DNA of 64,000 bases from Endozoicomonas euniceicola (GTDB taxonomy: Bacteria; Pseudomonadota; Gammaproteobacteria; Pseudomonadales; Endozoicomonadaceae), in the NCBI RefSeq assembly GCF_025562755.1, contig NZ_CP103300.1, positions 5,023,001 through 5,087,000 on the forward strand, written 5' to 3'. Of this stretch, positions 43,901 to 50,471 are shown piece after piece. Position numbers and translations under genes: made by a program. The notes under the pieces are model-generated. The model saw only the letters and a program-made list of their open reading frames with translations. It made no database searches and was not told the DNA's origin. Positions within the stretch are counted from its first letter, which is position 1. Every line of letters begins with the position of its first letter.

Positions 43901-45869
43901 TGAGCAGGGTAAAGAGGGTAGGGCTGATGCAGCCGCTCAGCAGTTAGGGCGTTTAATGCGGCGTTCGACACCAAGAAATCTGCAAAAACTGTTTGTGGTT
44001 GTGGATATGAAAGCCGTGGCTGACATCTGTTCAGACTCTCCGCAGAAAGAGAAGCTGCTGGCTCTGTCCTCAGAGCTGGAAGCGGCAAAGGCGAAAGTGG
44101 CTGGTCATACCGGTACTCGTCAGGAAAAGCTGAGCAGCCTGCAAAGAAAGCTGGTTAATCAGCCACTGGGTGTTGAGGATAATATTGACGATGAAAAGCA
44201 GATCAGAAAGGCGAATAAAGATACACCTGATCTTATACCAGCGGCTTTAGATGACCGGCTTGAGAAACGCATGCAGGAGCAGTTACACCAGTTAACGACG
44301 CTGGAGTGGTCACAATTCGGTATTTGTGGTCAATTTGCTGAAGACCTTGCCCAGCTGAAACAACTGGAATGGAAGGCAAAGAAAGCCTGGGTGGAGCTGG
44401 CGTTCGTGGAAATGGCAAAACGTGAACAGAATGACGACACCCGGCATTATGAGGCGTTGCTGGAACAGGCTCAGGTTCGTAGTCATGTAAACGGTCAGCT
44501 GGAAAAAGAGCATCAATGGCTTCAGAAGGGTTGTGATGGCGTTTGTCAGAACCTGACCTTCAGTGAAGACGTTAACAAACAGCTTGGCAGTGAACGACAG
44601 AGAACAATGATTCTTCAGTCATTCCGGGATACAACGGAAGCTTTGATGCAGCAGAGCCCCCGGCGTATTGCAGATAAGCTGGTGGATAAATTAGAAGTAA
44701 AAGCGTTGGTTAAACCTGATTTTGCTAAACAGCAGATTGAGCGATGTGCCGGGGAAATTGTCGCCAAAGGGCTTGAGCAGGTGGTGACAGACCCTTTAAA
44801 AGCGGTACGGAAAGAGTTATATGAAAAAGCGATTCAGGCCAGAGAGGTTCTGGTGCAGAGAGTCAGAGAGCTTGAGTCACATATACTGGAAGCGGATAAG
44901 TCCGTTGCTGCAACATCAGGCTCTTATATCCGCAACCTCAAAGGGCTGACAAAAGTACGCGAACAGGCACAACAGGAAATAGCCGCTTTCCAGTCCGTTC
45001 TGGATAAGCAGGACCAACCCTCAGAAAAGCTGGATGATATGTCCATTGCACTCAGGGAAGACATAAGAAGGCGTTATGAGCAAATGATGGATGCCCTGAC
45101 CAATGTCTCTTTTACAAACTATATTAACCAGCCTTTAAAAGACTCCATTTTGAAGAAGGTCAAAAACACCTGTGCAAAATTTGTGACTAACTCAACCCAC
45201 AAGTTGGATTTCTACCACACCAACCTGGAGCGGGAAGAGAAGAGAAGAAGAGAGGTCGGTGTCAAGGAAGAAGCTGCGAAGGCAGGCGCTGGCAAAAAAA
45301 CGAAAAAATCCTCGCCCACAAAGCGAAAAGGAACCGATGTCTCACCGGTTAAACCTGCGCCTCAGGTTGAAAGCGTTTATCTGATTACATGGAAAAAAAC
45401 AGCCGTTGCAGGGAGCCATAGTGAAACCAGGGTGTTTGATAATAACTATGAATTTTCCGGCATGCTGTTTGGTGATTTTCAGGCACAACCTGAAAAGTCC
45501 TCAAAAGGCCGGCCGGCATCAAGGCAAAGCAAACTACCAAAGTCTTCTGCTCTTAACCATGGCTCGAGGACAAGGTTTTTCAGTACGCCGGATTTAAGAG
45601 GTACCGCCGACCCGGAAAAAAAAGTGAATGAGCTGATCAGTACCGCAAGAAGTTTGAAAGAGGAGCAGAGAGACGATGAAGCCATAAGACAATTTTGTGG
45701 TAACCCCGAGAGTCCGGTTTTCAGGCAATGCCTTGATGAATGGAAAGAGCAGGCTCTGAGTGAAATGAACGCTTTCTACAGGGGTCGCCAGGAAGAGTCA
45801 GAAGCAGAAGTGGATTTCATGACGCGACAGGCGAACATGATGCAACAGTATACCGTTAAAACGCAGTAA
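34911..45869 (+). CDS. Giant coiled-coil protein with helicase-like ATPase module
   Basis: A single 3,652-aa frame. Residues 1-280 are disordered and proline-rich. About 280-1530 is an almost unbroken coiled coil (Q, E, L, K heptads). About 1560-2580 is mixed alpha/beta. A P-loop follows, G-T-G-W-G-K-S-T (about 2593), then D-E-W-V-S-L (about 2750), a G-T-G-I-D-V-Y-F segment (about 2962) and Q-Q-L-G-R-L-M-R-R (about 3012). The last two resemble SF2 helicase motifs V and VI. The C terminus (about 3100-3650) is again helical and lysine-rich. No signal peptide. Chlamydiae and eukaryotes have large DUF3638-type proteins with a comparable ATPase; this may be a distant relative. It could be a T3SS effector or an intracellular scaffold. 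Confidence 0.7.
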   Translation: MNLPPRMDGSEHSTGVSLPVHLDLGKDERPKVMRVEPTHYLPKPAYARFPRMEQPFPVMGKRSVESLDGVTPVFSPALTPPSEEYGNPALKLAAPFSLFPKTEGAVLGVTEYEVQSAGARRLEKMETVVKRLHKRLQFPLPPPLDKMDVQSLTRETIPLGSVQLTVAMAKVMWETIEQHEAAKNARLEREGKTVDAFYRAILRSAELQELREDLEAATEFYCRRSHIPEGYIPCEKPFVIPGSPEIESDPGYISEGELSEKPSETETSIASQPSMPPPLIPSREDELQEQLEESQQAVEQLKTEVEQLYNHLEEERSHAEGNEQAIQLLSQELEAKTQLLNEREAELETLKGQWEQLTANNHQLTNENASLLEQQQRQQTLIEQLQQTETDIRTALAETLAAKAKLEETIEILEREFASQKDLFLQKSSELDQEQQRSRQAEVEAADRLQEVHDLLEESASSNAELKSQLEQLTLAESHLKGQLAEAEQQLEQAKSKSEAELSAAAEAFEIKHKKTKDELWEAGQALETLKKERDQAVEDVMNDLFQIHAELETKNEQISSLAEAAEASKALEASLNTQLEELNRTLQSVEKDKASLESKIEELELSVAEKEQQLNLLHLEAENTSKLTQDEQRQLAEELENSKQLNDELHKQLSTYKEVEATLKAQAGQANEALAEKEERARQAIIEAQNLKSELEQNQEKLNQEQQEVIRLKAAKQAMASSQQQALKRIEAAQKESKRLIDEANAQITTLEEQLSGKDDEIADWKRQFDEAVAEHESQLNTYRDQITSWQSLASEAGQQNNLSDTENKLLQKQLSDLQAGEALLKEQLTEWQTKHQALEKQHHLLVAAESESQSALVSSQEARANAETLASERESELQKLKSDYQQLIDDSETKQKQHDKVLGEALEENARALQDQITSSQQTISELERQFEASQVLLSNTQKAQQEAQSRADDFQARLEEEQARNQQAISREQTLSDDLERLQTVRAELEQKKSEVENKRDEYLTELDNKTEQIQKLEVQLGERELEIATLSDGDEGVKVLSGKVAQLQEEVQTLTADRDQQVDAVRNTLQQKQQAELELEQLRLQGNELEQKHQHAIREVKDQLEQREQSVNDLDAALNELTIEKAKADNLIKAAESDLQRVNDELKQQQVINTQLKDQAEGFKNEKEEQVKEVTKLKQAQSELTREKLDLESQISDLTEKAEELTALQVEYQDVKSQLNESNTKLIEKVEGFGVERHRWDSERTSLNSQLSELRLQSAIAKERIEYLSGQFEASKNDYEALKQVHKQTVDDLDKLTPENERLRNEEKRLRRELDNLQEKSSKDYETLKKTHARVATELTTRTNELEQKTREVKQLKEDMKGSANKAALLQSRLDKELRAAQQRAETAEAQVLSKENDLIAGQQALALVKEEKSMVESDLQVVREKAENLRQELDLKHEQLGQEQTELSDTLNKLKNTEAHVKSLQDSHQRLEAEERKTREQLGDTEAQIVELEKQIAVEKGLAETAYQDRDQAFQKRDEAIREQQAFLRFGRRSSALVKEGVKERSQEKAQESDSDDDVSSTDSGYSYGPGSREGIVEPLGVKQLVQELQSFQVNNSEYVVPQGDEDQIKTALFKAGAALEEEKENIEKNSRVYHYKSGEPPSQSEKRKQIIQALKTCGDSVKRVRDKYKTDEQGSGSRKAIQKYLDRIDASTALFEAEQKAFESARTLIREHSFDEGTKPFDSLVQTSSSNPHDLVTRVLVKLRYLQQNPSGSPIQEELDGYTAAFLATSACATLKLQFQESVRELEGQSDPTLKSLLAYKEALQRMLPGRLPLELADAISPNSRHYMEKQIAGAMAAIESAAEGDRGGDTNDFAPTYPQAPLDALDPLDAIDPRGESGKRLALSLLDNPEFARDVLSFLASVRKEHSGIEKPWYNYTAASTAWLRDMRRKHGLIDMPTFSELYEACQFDLKSRNASRLVTARVTSNEGDFSSKKQGSKREKLVNQVKGCLDEEQKLIGTAEAFRGQPNNGNELIVHPHRQVLDSFKKGTDQQLLDSSAVSRVDGSYRITDLGKNTNALFNTFFDGAGKASVKQSVITGTRYLQLQNSKCVPPLVFEEKRDQWKVSMAGAVWTVDPALLLDHPGLVVPFENRSGKPPVQRDWIPVRDDQGNTGILLLQKTRSNPQYFLYEVDASGQLVPRTISDQPVAELQQARFLSEFATLKADNKAQVVVEKQPLVQAILGSKRKWLPVNCEAQAHQLYLHSLTGNPVRAPVETVDASDDLQFLSVTLNPLRSIIKTKREERHKSSTTLTEYNPEHYASFNVDATFNIAGDAFTSTSQARLRHDSDPVLKELAAEQARFRKEVFKPLYVFEGCELRPQLIPASMDGEPPEGSPVFVLRRLDHVMTVNREHCTRLTEQMAVLRQQIVQQVSSADRELFSRYSERQILNQVMADFERGRLPAHCRDDQFINLVANLMLAENDLAQTQQILSRQGGVKRDLQQLAADAPMMIDEKGGDRAAYADRCRKMNLDLADCATAQENIHRSLESYAGVPLTTDVLAKLSFERRARTVLRANQIEEVNAALQQLTDCMDDDADDKTMSRVSHKGTGWGKSTILKILTAHAAELAEGQNDCSVVVCAPVTNQAELDIDLSRFYAAKGKVYRRLDLEKDFVKPGQAWWTEETLRKIENIVLGVAPEVPENQRQTVLRQQGQAPVGVSVKDVQILKHLLNALESKDSLQPDEQKVVDRLHSIFGVLARSPTFIDEWVSLVVPYRTTDPKSVLEATQQAVSALPHYQLTMDDIIRSHDEYVMSCSRRHLLCATPGTNYAQAVVAKADKAEDIKELAHTDPFTTQQRFNFWMSEAEPIFITAPATDNRPELLRQVVSKVGTGRSVLFFDGTESGDKTVEKAKALYEDLKTARKEYAPKQAQKARGMVFYNKQKEMQQYLEDDPRYGQESGATVLPEEEALMRQEGGTGIDVYFTLEQSEGTDAPQKGPDGDTAGSVGVCLGLVEQGKEGRADAAAQQLGRLMRRSTPRNLQKLFVVVDMKAVADICSDSPQKEKLLALSSELEAAKAKVAGHTGTRQEKLSSLQRKLVNQPLGVEDNIDDEKQIRKANKDTPDLIPAALDDRLEKRMQEQLHQLTTLEWSQFGICGQFAEDLAQLKQLEWKAKKAWVELAFVEMAKREQNDDTRHYEALLEQAQVRSHVNGQLEKEHQWLQKGCDGVCQNLTFSEDVNKQLGSERQRTMILQSFRDTTEALMQQSPRRIADKLVDKLEVKALVKPDFAKQQIERCAGEIVAKGLEQVVTDPLKAVRKELYEKAIQAREVLVQRVRELESHILEADKSVAATSGSYIRNLKGLTKVREQAQQEIAAFQSVLDKQDQPSEKLDDMSIALREDIRRRYEQMMDALTNVSFTNYINQPLKDSILKKVKNTCAKFVTNSTHKLDFYHTNLEREEKRRREVGVKEEAAKAGAGKKTKKSSPTKRKGTDVSPVKPAPQVESVYLITWKKTAVAGSHSETRVFDNNYEFSGMLFGDFQAQPEKSSKGRPASRQSKLPKSSALNHGSRTRFFSTPDLRGTADPEKKVNELISTARSLKEEQRDDEAIRQFCGNPESPVFRQCLDEWKEQALSEMNAFYRGRQEESEAEVDFMTRQANMMQQYTVKTQ

Positions 45870-45883
45870 AGGAGTGAGCAGGG

Positions 45884-46243
45884 ATGTCACTGATACCTAA
45901 AGGCAAGGAACGCCGAACCATCAAACGACACCAGTTAAATGAATATTTGCGGGTTTATAACCGCAATACCATGAGAGCGATGGGCAGTATTGGCAATATC
46001 AGCAGTAACGGACTGATGTTGATCAGCACTGTACCCGTTTTAATCGGTGCGGTTTACAGCATGCGCATTATTCTTCCGGGTGATCATAAGCCGGTCGATT
46101 TTGAAGCCCGGTGCCACTGGTGTAAACCCGATGTAGGGCCGGAGTTTTTTGACTCCGGCTACAGCATTGTCAATGCCGACGATGATATTATTGATCTGGT
46201 TGAATCCCTGAAAGCGTTTTTTACTTTTCAGGAAATAGATTGA
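45884..46243 (+). CDS. PilZ-domain protein
   Basis: A 119-aa single PilZ domain. The c-di-GMP-binding arginine motif appears near the start (K-E-R-R-T-I-K-R-H) and the second motif as N-I-S-S-N-G-L (about residue 40), matching the D/N-x-S-x-x-G consensus. It would sense cyclic di-GMP and affect motility, surface attachment or secretion. It starts 14 bases after the giant gene with a GGAG site, so it may be cotranscribed with it. The first position of N-x-S-x-x-G is N rather than D, which still occurs in functional members. Confidence 0.8.
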   Translation: MSLIPKGKERRTIKRHQLNEYLRVYNRNTMRAMGSIGNISSNGLMLISTVPVLIGAVYSMRIILPGDHKPVDFEARCHWCKPDVGPEFFDSGYSIVNADDDIIDLVESLKAFFTFQEID

Positions 46244-46304
46244 CGCCCGGGAGCCTTTCGGACTTTCGGGTGTCATAACGTCGAAACTCTGGATCTGTTA
46301 CTTC

Positions 46305-46934
46305 ATGTCTCAGGATTACGCTGTACCTGCCCTGGCGGTTGGCGATTTTATTGAAGTGGAAACTGAAATAAAGCGCAGTCGTTTTATCTGTTTTCTTGCC
46401 CGTGTTACCTCCCGCAACGAAGCGTTGTTGTTTCAATCCAGTCTGAGACAACGTTTCCCGGATGCTACTCATCACTGCCTCGCTTTTATCGCCGGCCCTC
46501 CGGAGGGTAATACGGTGGTGGGGTTTGATGACGATGGGGAGCCGGGTGGCACTGCCGGGAAGCCGATGCTGAACGTGCTTCAGCATAAAGGCATTGGTGA
46601 ACTGTGTGCGGTTGTCGTACGTTATTTTGGCGGCGTTAAACTGGGGGCCGGTGGCCTGGTCAGAGCCTATGGCGCTTCGGTTCAGGCGGCTGTTGATGCC
46701 TTGCCGGTTGAACAGCGGGTGGCGATGAAAACGGGTATAGTGGCCATTGATTACGCTTCTGAACAGTCTGTCAGGCACTTGCTTGAAGGTTATAGTGGTG
46801 AAGTGACTGGTCATCACTACTCTGAAGTAGTCGAATTGCATATCTCGCTGCCGTTGGCTGAACATCAGTCATTTGGCCTGCGGGTTCTGGAGGTCTGTAA
46901 AGGACAGGCCAAAATACACTGGTCAGACGAATAA
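46305..46934 (+). CDS. yigZ: YigZ/IMPACT-family protein
   Basis: A 209-aa protein of the UPF0029/IMPACT family. Key segments are E-I-K-R-S-R-F-I-C near the N terminus, D-A-T-H-H-C-L-A-F, D-D-G-E-P-G-G-T-A-G-K-P, and V-V-R-Y-F-G-G-V-K-L-G-A-G-G-L-V-R-A-Y, the family hallmark. The bacterial role is unclear; eukaryotic IMPACT modulates translation control via GCN1. Length is normal (about 205). The ATG at 46305 lies 61 bases after the PilZ gene, and the exonuclease gene follows after 12 bases. Confidence 0.9.
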   Translation: MSQDYAVPALAVGDFIEVETEIKRSRFICFLARVTSRNEALLFQSSLRQRFPDATHHCLAFIAGPPEGNTVVGFDDDGEPGGTAGKPMLNVLQHKGIGELCAVVVRYFGGVKLGAGGLVRAYGASVQAAVDALPVEQRVAMKTGIVAIDYASEQSVRHLLEGYSGEVTGHHYSEVVELHISLPLAEHQSFGLRVLEVCKGQAKIHWSDE

Positions 46935-46946
46935 CCCGGACAATTT

Positions 46947-48380
46947 ATGCTAAAAAGTTTTCTCTGGTTCGATTTTGAAACCGTGGGCACCAATCCCGCC
47001 ACCGACTGGCCATCGCAGTTTGCGGCTATTCGTACCGATGCTGAACTCAATGAGATTGGTGAGCCGGTCAACCTTTTCTGCAAGTTGCCGGATGATCATC
47101 TGCCTAACCCCATGGCGGCGCTGGTTACAGGCTTAACGCCCCAGGCCGTCAATGCCAGAGGCCTGGCTGAACCGGAGTTTATCCAGCGGATTCTTGATGA
47201 GTTGATGGTTCCCGGCACCTGCGCGGCAGGTTATAACTCCATCCGCTTTGATGATGAAGTCATCAGGAACAGTCTCTATCGTAATTTCCATGACCCCTAC
47301 CTTCGGGAAAGAGCCAATGGCAATAGCCGCTGGGATTTGATTGACCTGGTGCGTATGACAGGGGCGTTACGGCCTGATGGCATCCATTGGCCCAAGCGGG
47401 AAGATGGCTTCAACAGCTATAAACTGGAAGAACTGACCAGAGCTAATGGCATTGAGCACGGAGCTGCCCACGATGCGCTGTCTGATGTCCGTGCCACTAT
47501 CGCCCTGGCCCGGTTGATTCGGGAAAAACAGCCTAAGTTATTTCAGTTTTATCTGGATCATCGCTTCAAAGACAAGGCCGGAGCTTTGCTGGGCCTCCAT
47601 ACAAAGCAGCCGGTTGTTCACGTTTCCGGCATGTTTGGGTTGGCAAAACAGTGTCTGGCCGTCGTACTGCCTCTGGTTGAGCACCCCCGGAACCGGAACC
47701 AGGTGTTTGTGTATGATCTGAGTGTTGATCCAGCGCCCTTGCTGGCAATGTCTGTGGAAGAGATTCAGGACAACCTGTTTACCCCAAGGCAGGAAGGGGA
47801 AACACGGGAGCGCATTCCGCTGAAAGGTGTCAGTCTTAATAAATGTCCGGCACTGGCGCCTCTGAAGGTATTGAGAGCAGAAGATCAGGCAAGGCTCAAT
47901 ATCGATCTTGACACCTGCTTTCGTCATCGGGAAATGCTACTGAACAGCCCGGAACTTGCTGAAAAGGTACAGGCTGTCTTTGCCGGTTCGCCCGGTAAAG
48001 AGACTCAGGACCCTGATCAAATGCTGTACTCGGGTGGCTTTTTTTCCTGGGCGGATAAGCGCCTGATGGAACGGATTCCAGAGGCGACCCCGGAGTCACT
48101 TGGGAATTTGCACTTATCGTTTGAAGACGGTCGTCTTGATGAAATGCTGTTCAGGTATCGTGGGCGTCATTACCCTGAAACACTGGATCAGGAAGAGTCT
48201 CTCCGGTGGCATGAGTTTCGACGCCAGAGATTATCCGGCCAGGACTCCGCTGTACTTGGGTTTAGCCAGTTCTGGAGCGATCTGGACAGTGCGAAGCAGG
48301 GGGCTTCGGCTGATGCGCTTAAGTTACTTGATCAGTTGGCCGCTTACGCTGACCAACTGCAAGCCGGTTTAGTTCGTTAA
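46947..48380 (+). CDS. sbcB: Exodeoxyribonuclease I
   Basis: A 477-aa 3'-5' single-strand DNA exonuclease of the DEDDh type. Exo I is F-D-F-E-T (about residue 8, D and E ligands), followed by the typical Q-F-A-A-I-R-T-D; Exo II region is Y-N-S-I-R-F-D-D-E (about 97), and Exo III H-D-A-L-S-D (about 170). Length matches E. coli SbcB (475). It degrades ssDNA in recombination and mismatch repair. It ends 12 bases inside the convergent response-regulator gene at 48369. Confidence 0.92.
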   Translation: MLKSFLWFDFETVGTNPATDWPSQFAAIRTDAELNEIGEPVNLFCKLPDDHLPNPMAALVTGLTPQAVNARGLAEPEFIQRILDELMVPGTCAAGYNSIRFDDEVIRNSLYRNFHDPYLRERANGNSRWDLIDLVRMTGALRPDGIHWPKREDGFNSYKLEELTRANGIEHGAAHDALSDVRATIALARLIREKQPKLFQFYLDHRFKDKAGALLGLHTKQPVVHVSGMFGLAKQCLAVVLPLVEHPRNRNQVFVYDLSVDPAPLLAMSVEEIQDNLFTPRQEGETRERIPLKGVSLNKCPALAPLKVLRAEDQARLNIDLDTCFRHREMLLNSPELAEKVQAVFAGSPGKETQDPDQMLYSGGFFSWADKRLMERIPEATPESLGNLHLSFEDGRLDEMLFRYRGRHYPETLDQEESLRWHEFRRQRLSGQDSAVLGFSQFWSDLDSAKQGASADALKLLDQLAAYADQLQAGLVR

Positions 48381-48758
48381 TGCTGTGCGAGCCAGTGCCT
48401 GATTGAAATGCTCTGCCAGACGGCCGTAGATGACTGGCTTTTCGATGTAATCGATGGCACCGGCTTTAATGGCTGCTACGGCGCTGGACACATCGCTGTG
48501 TTCACCCAGAATGATGACCGGGATATCGTGGTGACAGGTGTCCAGTGCTTCTGCCAGAGTCAATGCCTGGCCAACAGGCACGTTGTCTGCTGCAACGATA
48601 CAGGCAGGTACCTGACCATCTACAGCGCGCAGCAGCTCTGGTCCGGAATCAAAGCATTCAAGCATCATGGATTTTTCATCACACAGACTGCGGATGGTAT
48701 CGGTAATGCTGGTATCTTTTTCAAGAAGATACACAATTGCTTGTTTAGCCAGATTCAT
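48369..48758 (-). CDS. Degenerate receiver-domain protein
   Basis: A 129-aa stand-alone receiver-like fold with no output domain. The acidic pocket at the N terminus reads L-L-E-K-D (canonical D-D missing one acid), the expected phosphoacceptor region is C-I-V-A-A-D-N, and the switch T/S of normal receivers is G in V-I-I-L-G-E-H-S-D; the conserved lysine remains in Y-I-E-K-P. It is therefore likely a pseudo-receiver that may be regulated without phosphorylation. It converges on sbcB with a 12-base 3' overlap and sits beside a FixJ-type regulator on the same strand 410 bases away. Confidence 0.8.
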   Translation of the reverse strand: MNLAKQAIVYLLEKDTSITDTIRSLCDEKSMMLECFDSGPELLRAVDGQVPACIVAADNVPVGQALTLAEALDTCHHDIPVIILGEHSDVSSAVAAIKAGAIDYIEKPVIYGRLAEHFNQALARTALTN

Positions 48759-49168
48759 ATGGGCGGCCTTGATGATTTAATAGGGCGTTAGACCCTGCTG
48801 TTCTAAAAGTAGTCTCTTTCTAAAAAACTATAACCTTTAGTTGCAGGACTTGATAACCAGGCGATGTGGCGGGTTATCACGAAGACTGAAAGAAGTTTAG
48901 ATTTAGAGTCTGAATTGCTGAATGGAGGGATTTACTAGACGTTGTACGGGGAGTACTTAAAGCTTTGGTTCCGGTTTCGTGACGAATTACAAAGGGGGGT
49001 TACTGGCTGGTTCTGATGGTAGAAAGCCGTCGATGGTCTGGTATCGAGCCGAAATTGAAACGATAGTACTTCCGTTTCGCTCGCAGCGATAACCTCAGGC
49101 AGAGTGTTTTGGCTTTTAATTTACACTCTGCCCCGGTTTAAGTCTCGAGAACTACTTAACTTTTAAAG
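48759..49168. other. Intergenic stretch with one hairpin
   Basis: 410 bases between two leftward regulator genes. A nine-pair stem GGCAGAGTG (49098-49106) with CACTCTGCC (49124-49132) lies just after the FixJ-like gene stop, but no T-run follows in the leftward direction, so termination there is uncertain. The rest should include the promoter of the pseudo-receiver gene. I see no ORF or RNA gene. Confidence 0.45.
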
Positions 49169-49822
49169 TTAAATTTTAAAGTTAAATTCACCTTCCAGGT
49201 GATCTTTAACCTGCATCACCTGACGCACCAGGTGAGCCAGGGATTTAGTGCCCATTTTTTCCATTACCCGCGAACGGTGGATTTCTACAGTACGCTGGCT
49301 CAGGTTGATATCGGCAGCAATCACCTTGTTGGCTTTGCCTTCTACAACGTGATGCAGTACTTCGCGTTCACGGTCGGTCAGGGTAGACAGACGACGCAGG
49401 ATTTCTTTGTGCTCAAGCAGTTCGCGACGCTGTTGGGTATCCAGTTTCAGGGCGTCGTTGATCAGGTCCAGCAGTTCCTGATCGCGGAATGGTTTCTGGA
49501 TGAAGTTCATGGCACCGTCTTTGATAGCCTGAACAGCCATCGGTACATCGCCGTGGCCGGTGATGAAGATGATTGGCAGAATGCAGTGCATTTCGTTCAG
49601 TTTGTTCTGAAGCTCCAGGCCGCTCATGCCCGGCATGCGAATGTCCAGTACAATGCAACCCGGACGGTTTTCATCGTAGCTCTCCAGAAATTCTGCCGGA
49701 GAGGAAAACGCTTCAACAGCCTGACCAACAGACTTCATCAACATTTTCAGCGAGTCACGCACAGCTTCGTCATCATCGATGATGAAAACGGTGGGTTCCT
49801 GCTTCATGTCCTGTTGCTGCAT
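49169..49822 (-). CDS. FixJ/NarL-family two-component response regulator
   Basis: A 217-aa regulator. The receiver has I-D-D-D (about residues 15-18), the phosphoacceptor in C-I-V-L-D-I-R-M-P-G (about 60), T-G-H-G-D and Q-K-P-F with the lysine. The C-terminal LuxR-type HTH has L-T-D-R-E-R-E-V-L (about 150) and N-L-S-Q-R-T-V-E-I-H-R-S-R-V-M-E-K-M. This matches the FixJ/TodT/TtrR subgroup that usually works with a PAS-domain kinase. No kinase gene is in the window. A further-upstream ATG could add a few residues. Confidence 0.9.
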   Translation of the reverse strand: MQQQDMKQEPTVFIIDDDEAVRDSLKMLMKSVGQAVEAFSSPAEFLESYDENRPGCIVLDIRMPGMSGLELQNKLNEMHCILPIIFITGHGDVPMAVQAIKDGAMNFIQKPFRDQELLDLINDALKLDTQQRRELLEHKEILRRLSTLTDREREVLHHVVEGKANKVIAADINLSQRTVEIHRSRVMEKMGTKSLAHLVRQVMQVKDHLEGEFNFKI

Positions 49823-50397
49823 AATGACTCCACTGAGTACAAGTTATCGTAATAAAAGGGGGTGACAGTTTATCGCCGTCTGGCTGGAAATTTCAGCTTA
49901 CTTTCCAAGCCACGATTCCCATGCCATGATGTTGCCTTAGGCCATGTCTTCATTTTCATGATCAGGCGCAGGCAGTAATTCGGGTTCACAGTTGGGTAAG
50001 GCATAACGAACACAGAACCACTTCATACTTCTGTTCATCTCAGGCACTAGGTACTTTGCGTATGCTTATTTGATCGAGCTACAGTAGTGTGTAGTCGTTG
50101 TATGAAAAGCGGACGCAAATAGACGCTTAACGGCTGTGGAATTCGATCACAGTTTAGCAGAGGATTTCGACATTGCGGAGTATGAGCCGATGTGATTTCT
50201 CTACTCGTTACTATCGTGCATCTTACTATTAAGAATGAGCAGTGGTTACGTTCCGTGAATTTTGGTTATTTCGTTTTTGATCTTACCTTATGTGGTTTAC
50301 GCAATATTAGACGAATGGGGTGAGGTTTAAATCAGTGGATGTGCGACTGGGGGTGTGAAGCTTACTTAGTTTGTCATGTTGTAGCTTGGTTAAAAAC
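49823..50397. other. Intergenic stretch, no gene seen
   Basis: About 575 bases between the FixJ-like gene and the aspA terminator. It must hold the FixJ-like promoter. I see no ORF with a ribosome site, no tRNA fold and no repeat. The composition is AT-rich toward 50,200-50,300. Confidence 0.4.
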
Positions 50398-50437
50398 CGA
50401 AAAGCCCGCGTTCATAAACCTGAATGCGGGCTTTTCG
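50398..50437 (-). terminator. Intrinsic terminator of aspA
   Basis: CGAAAAGCCCGC (50398-50409) pairs with GCGGGCTTTTCG (50426-50437), a 12-pair GC-rich stem with a 16-base loop. Read leftward, it is followed by GTTTTTA, so it ends the aspA message, 35 bases after the stop codon. Confidence 0.85.
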
Positions 50438-50471
50438 AATGTACCTAAACCATATAAGCGACGTTAGTCTT

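Noticed and set aside
49098..49132. Intrinsic terminator after the FixJ-like gene
   Set aside because: The stem is good, but no T-run follows in the leftward direction, so I list it only as a hairpin.
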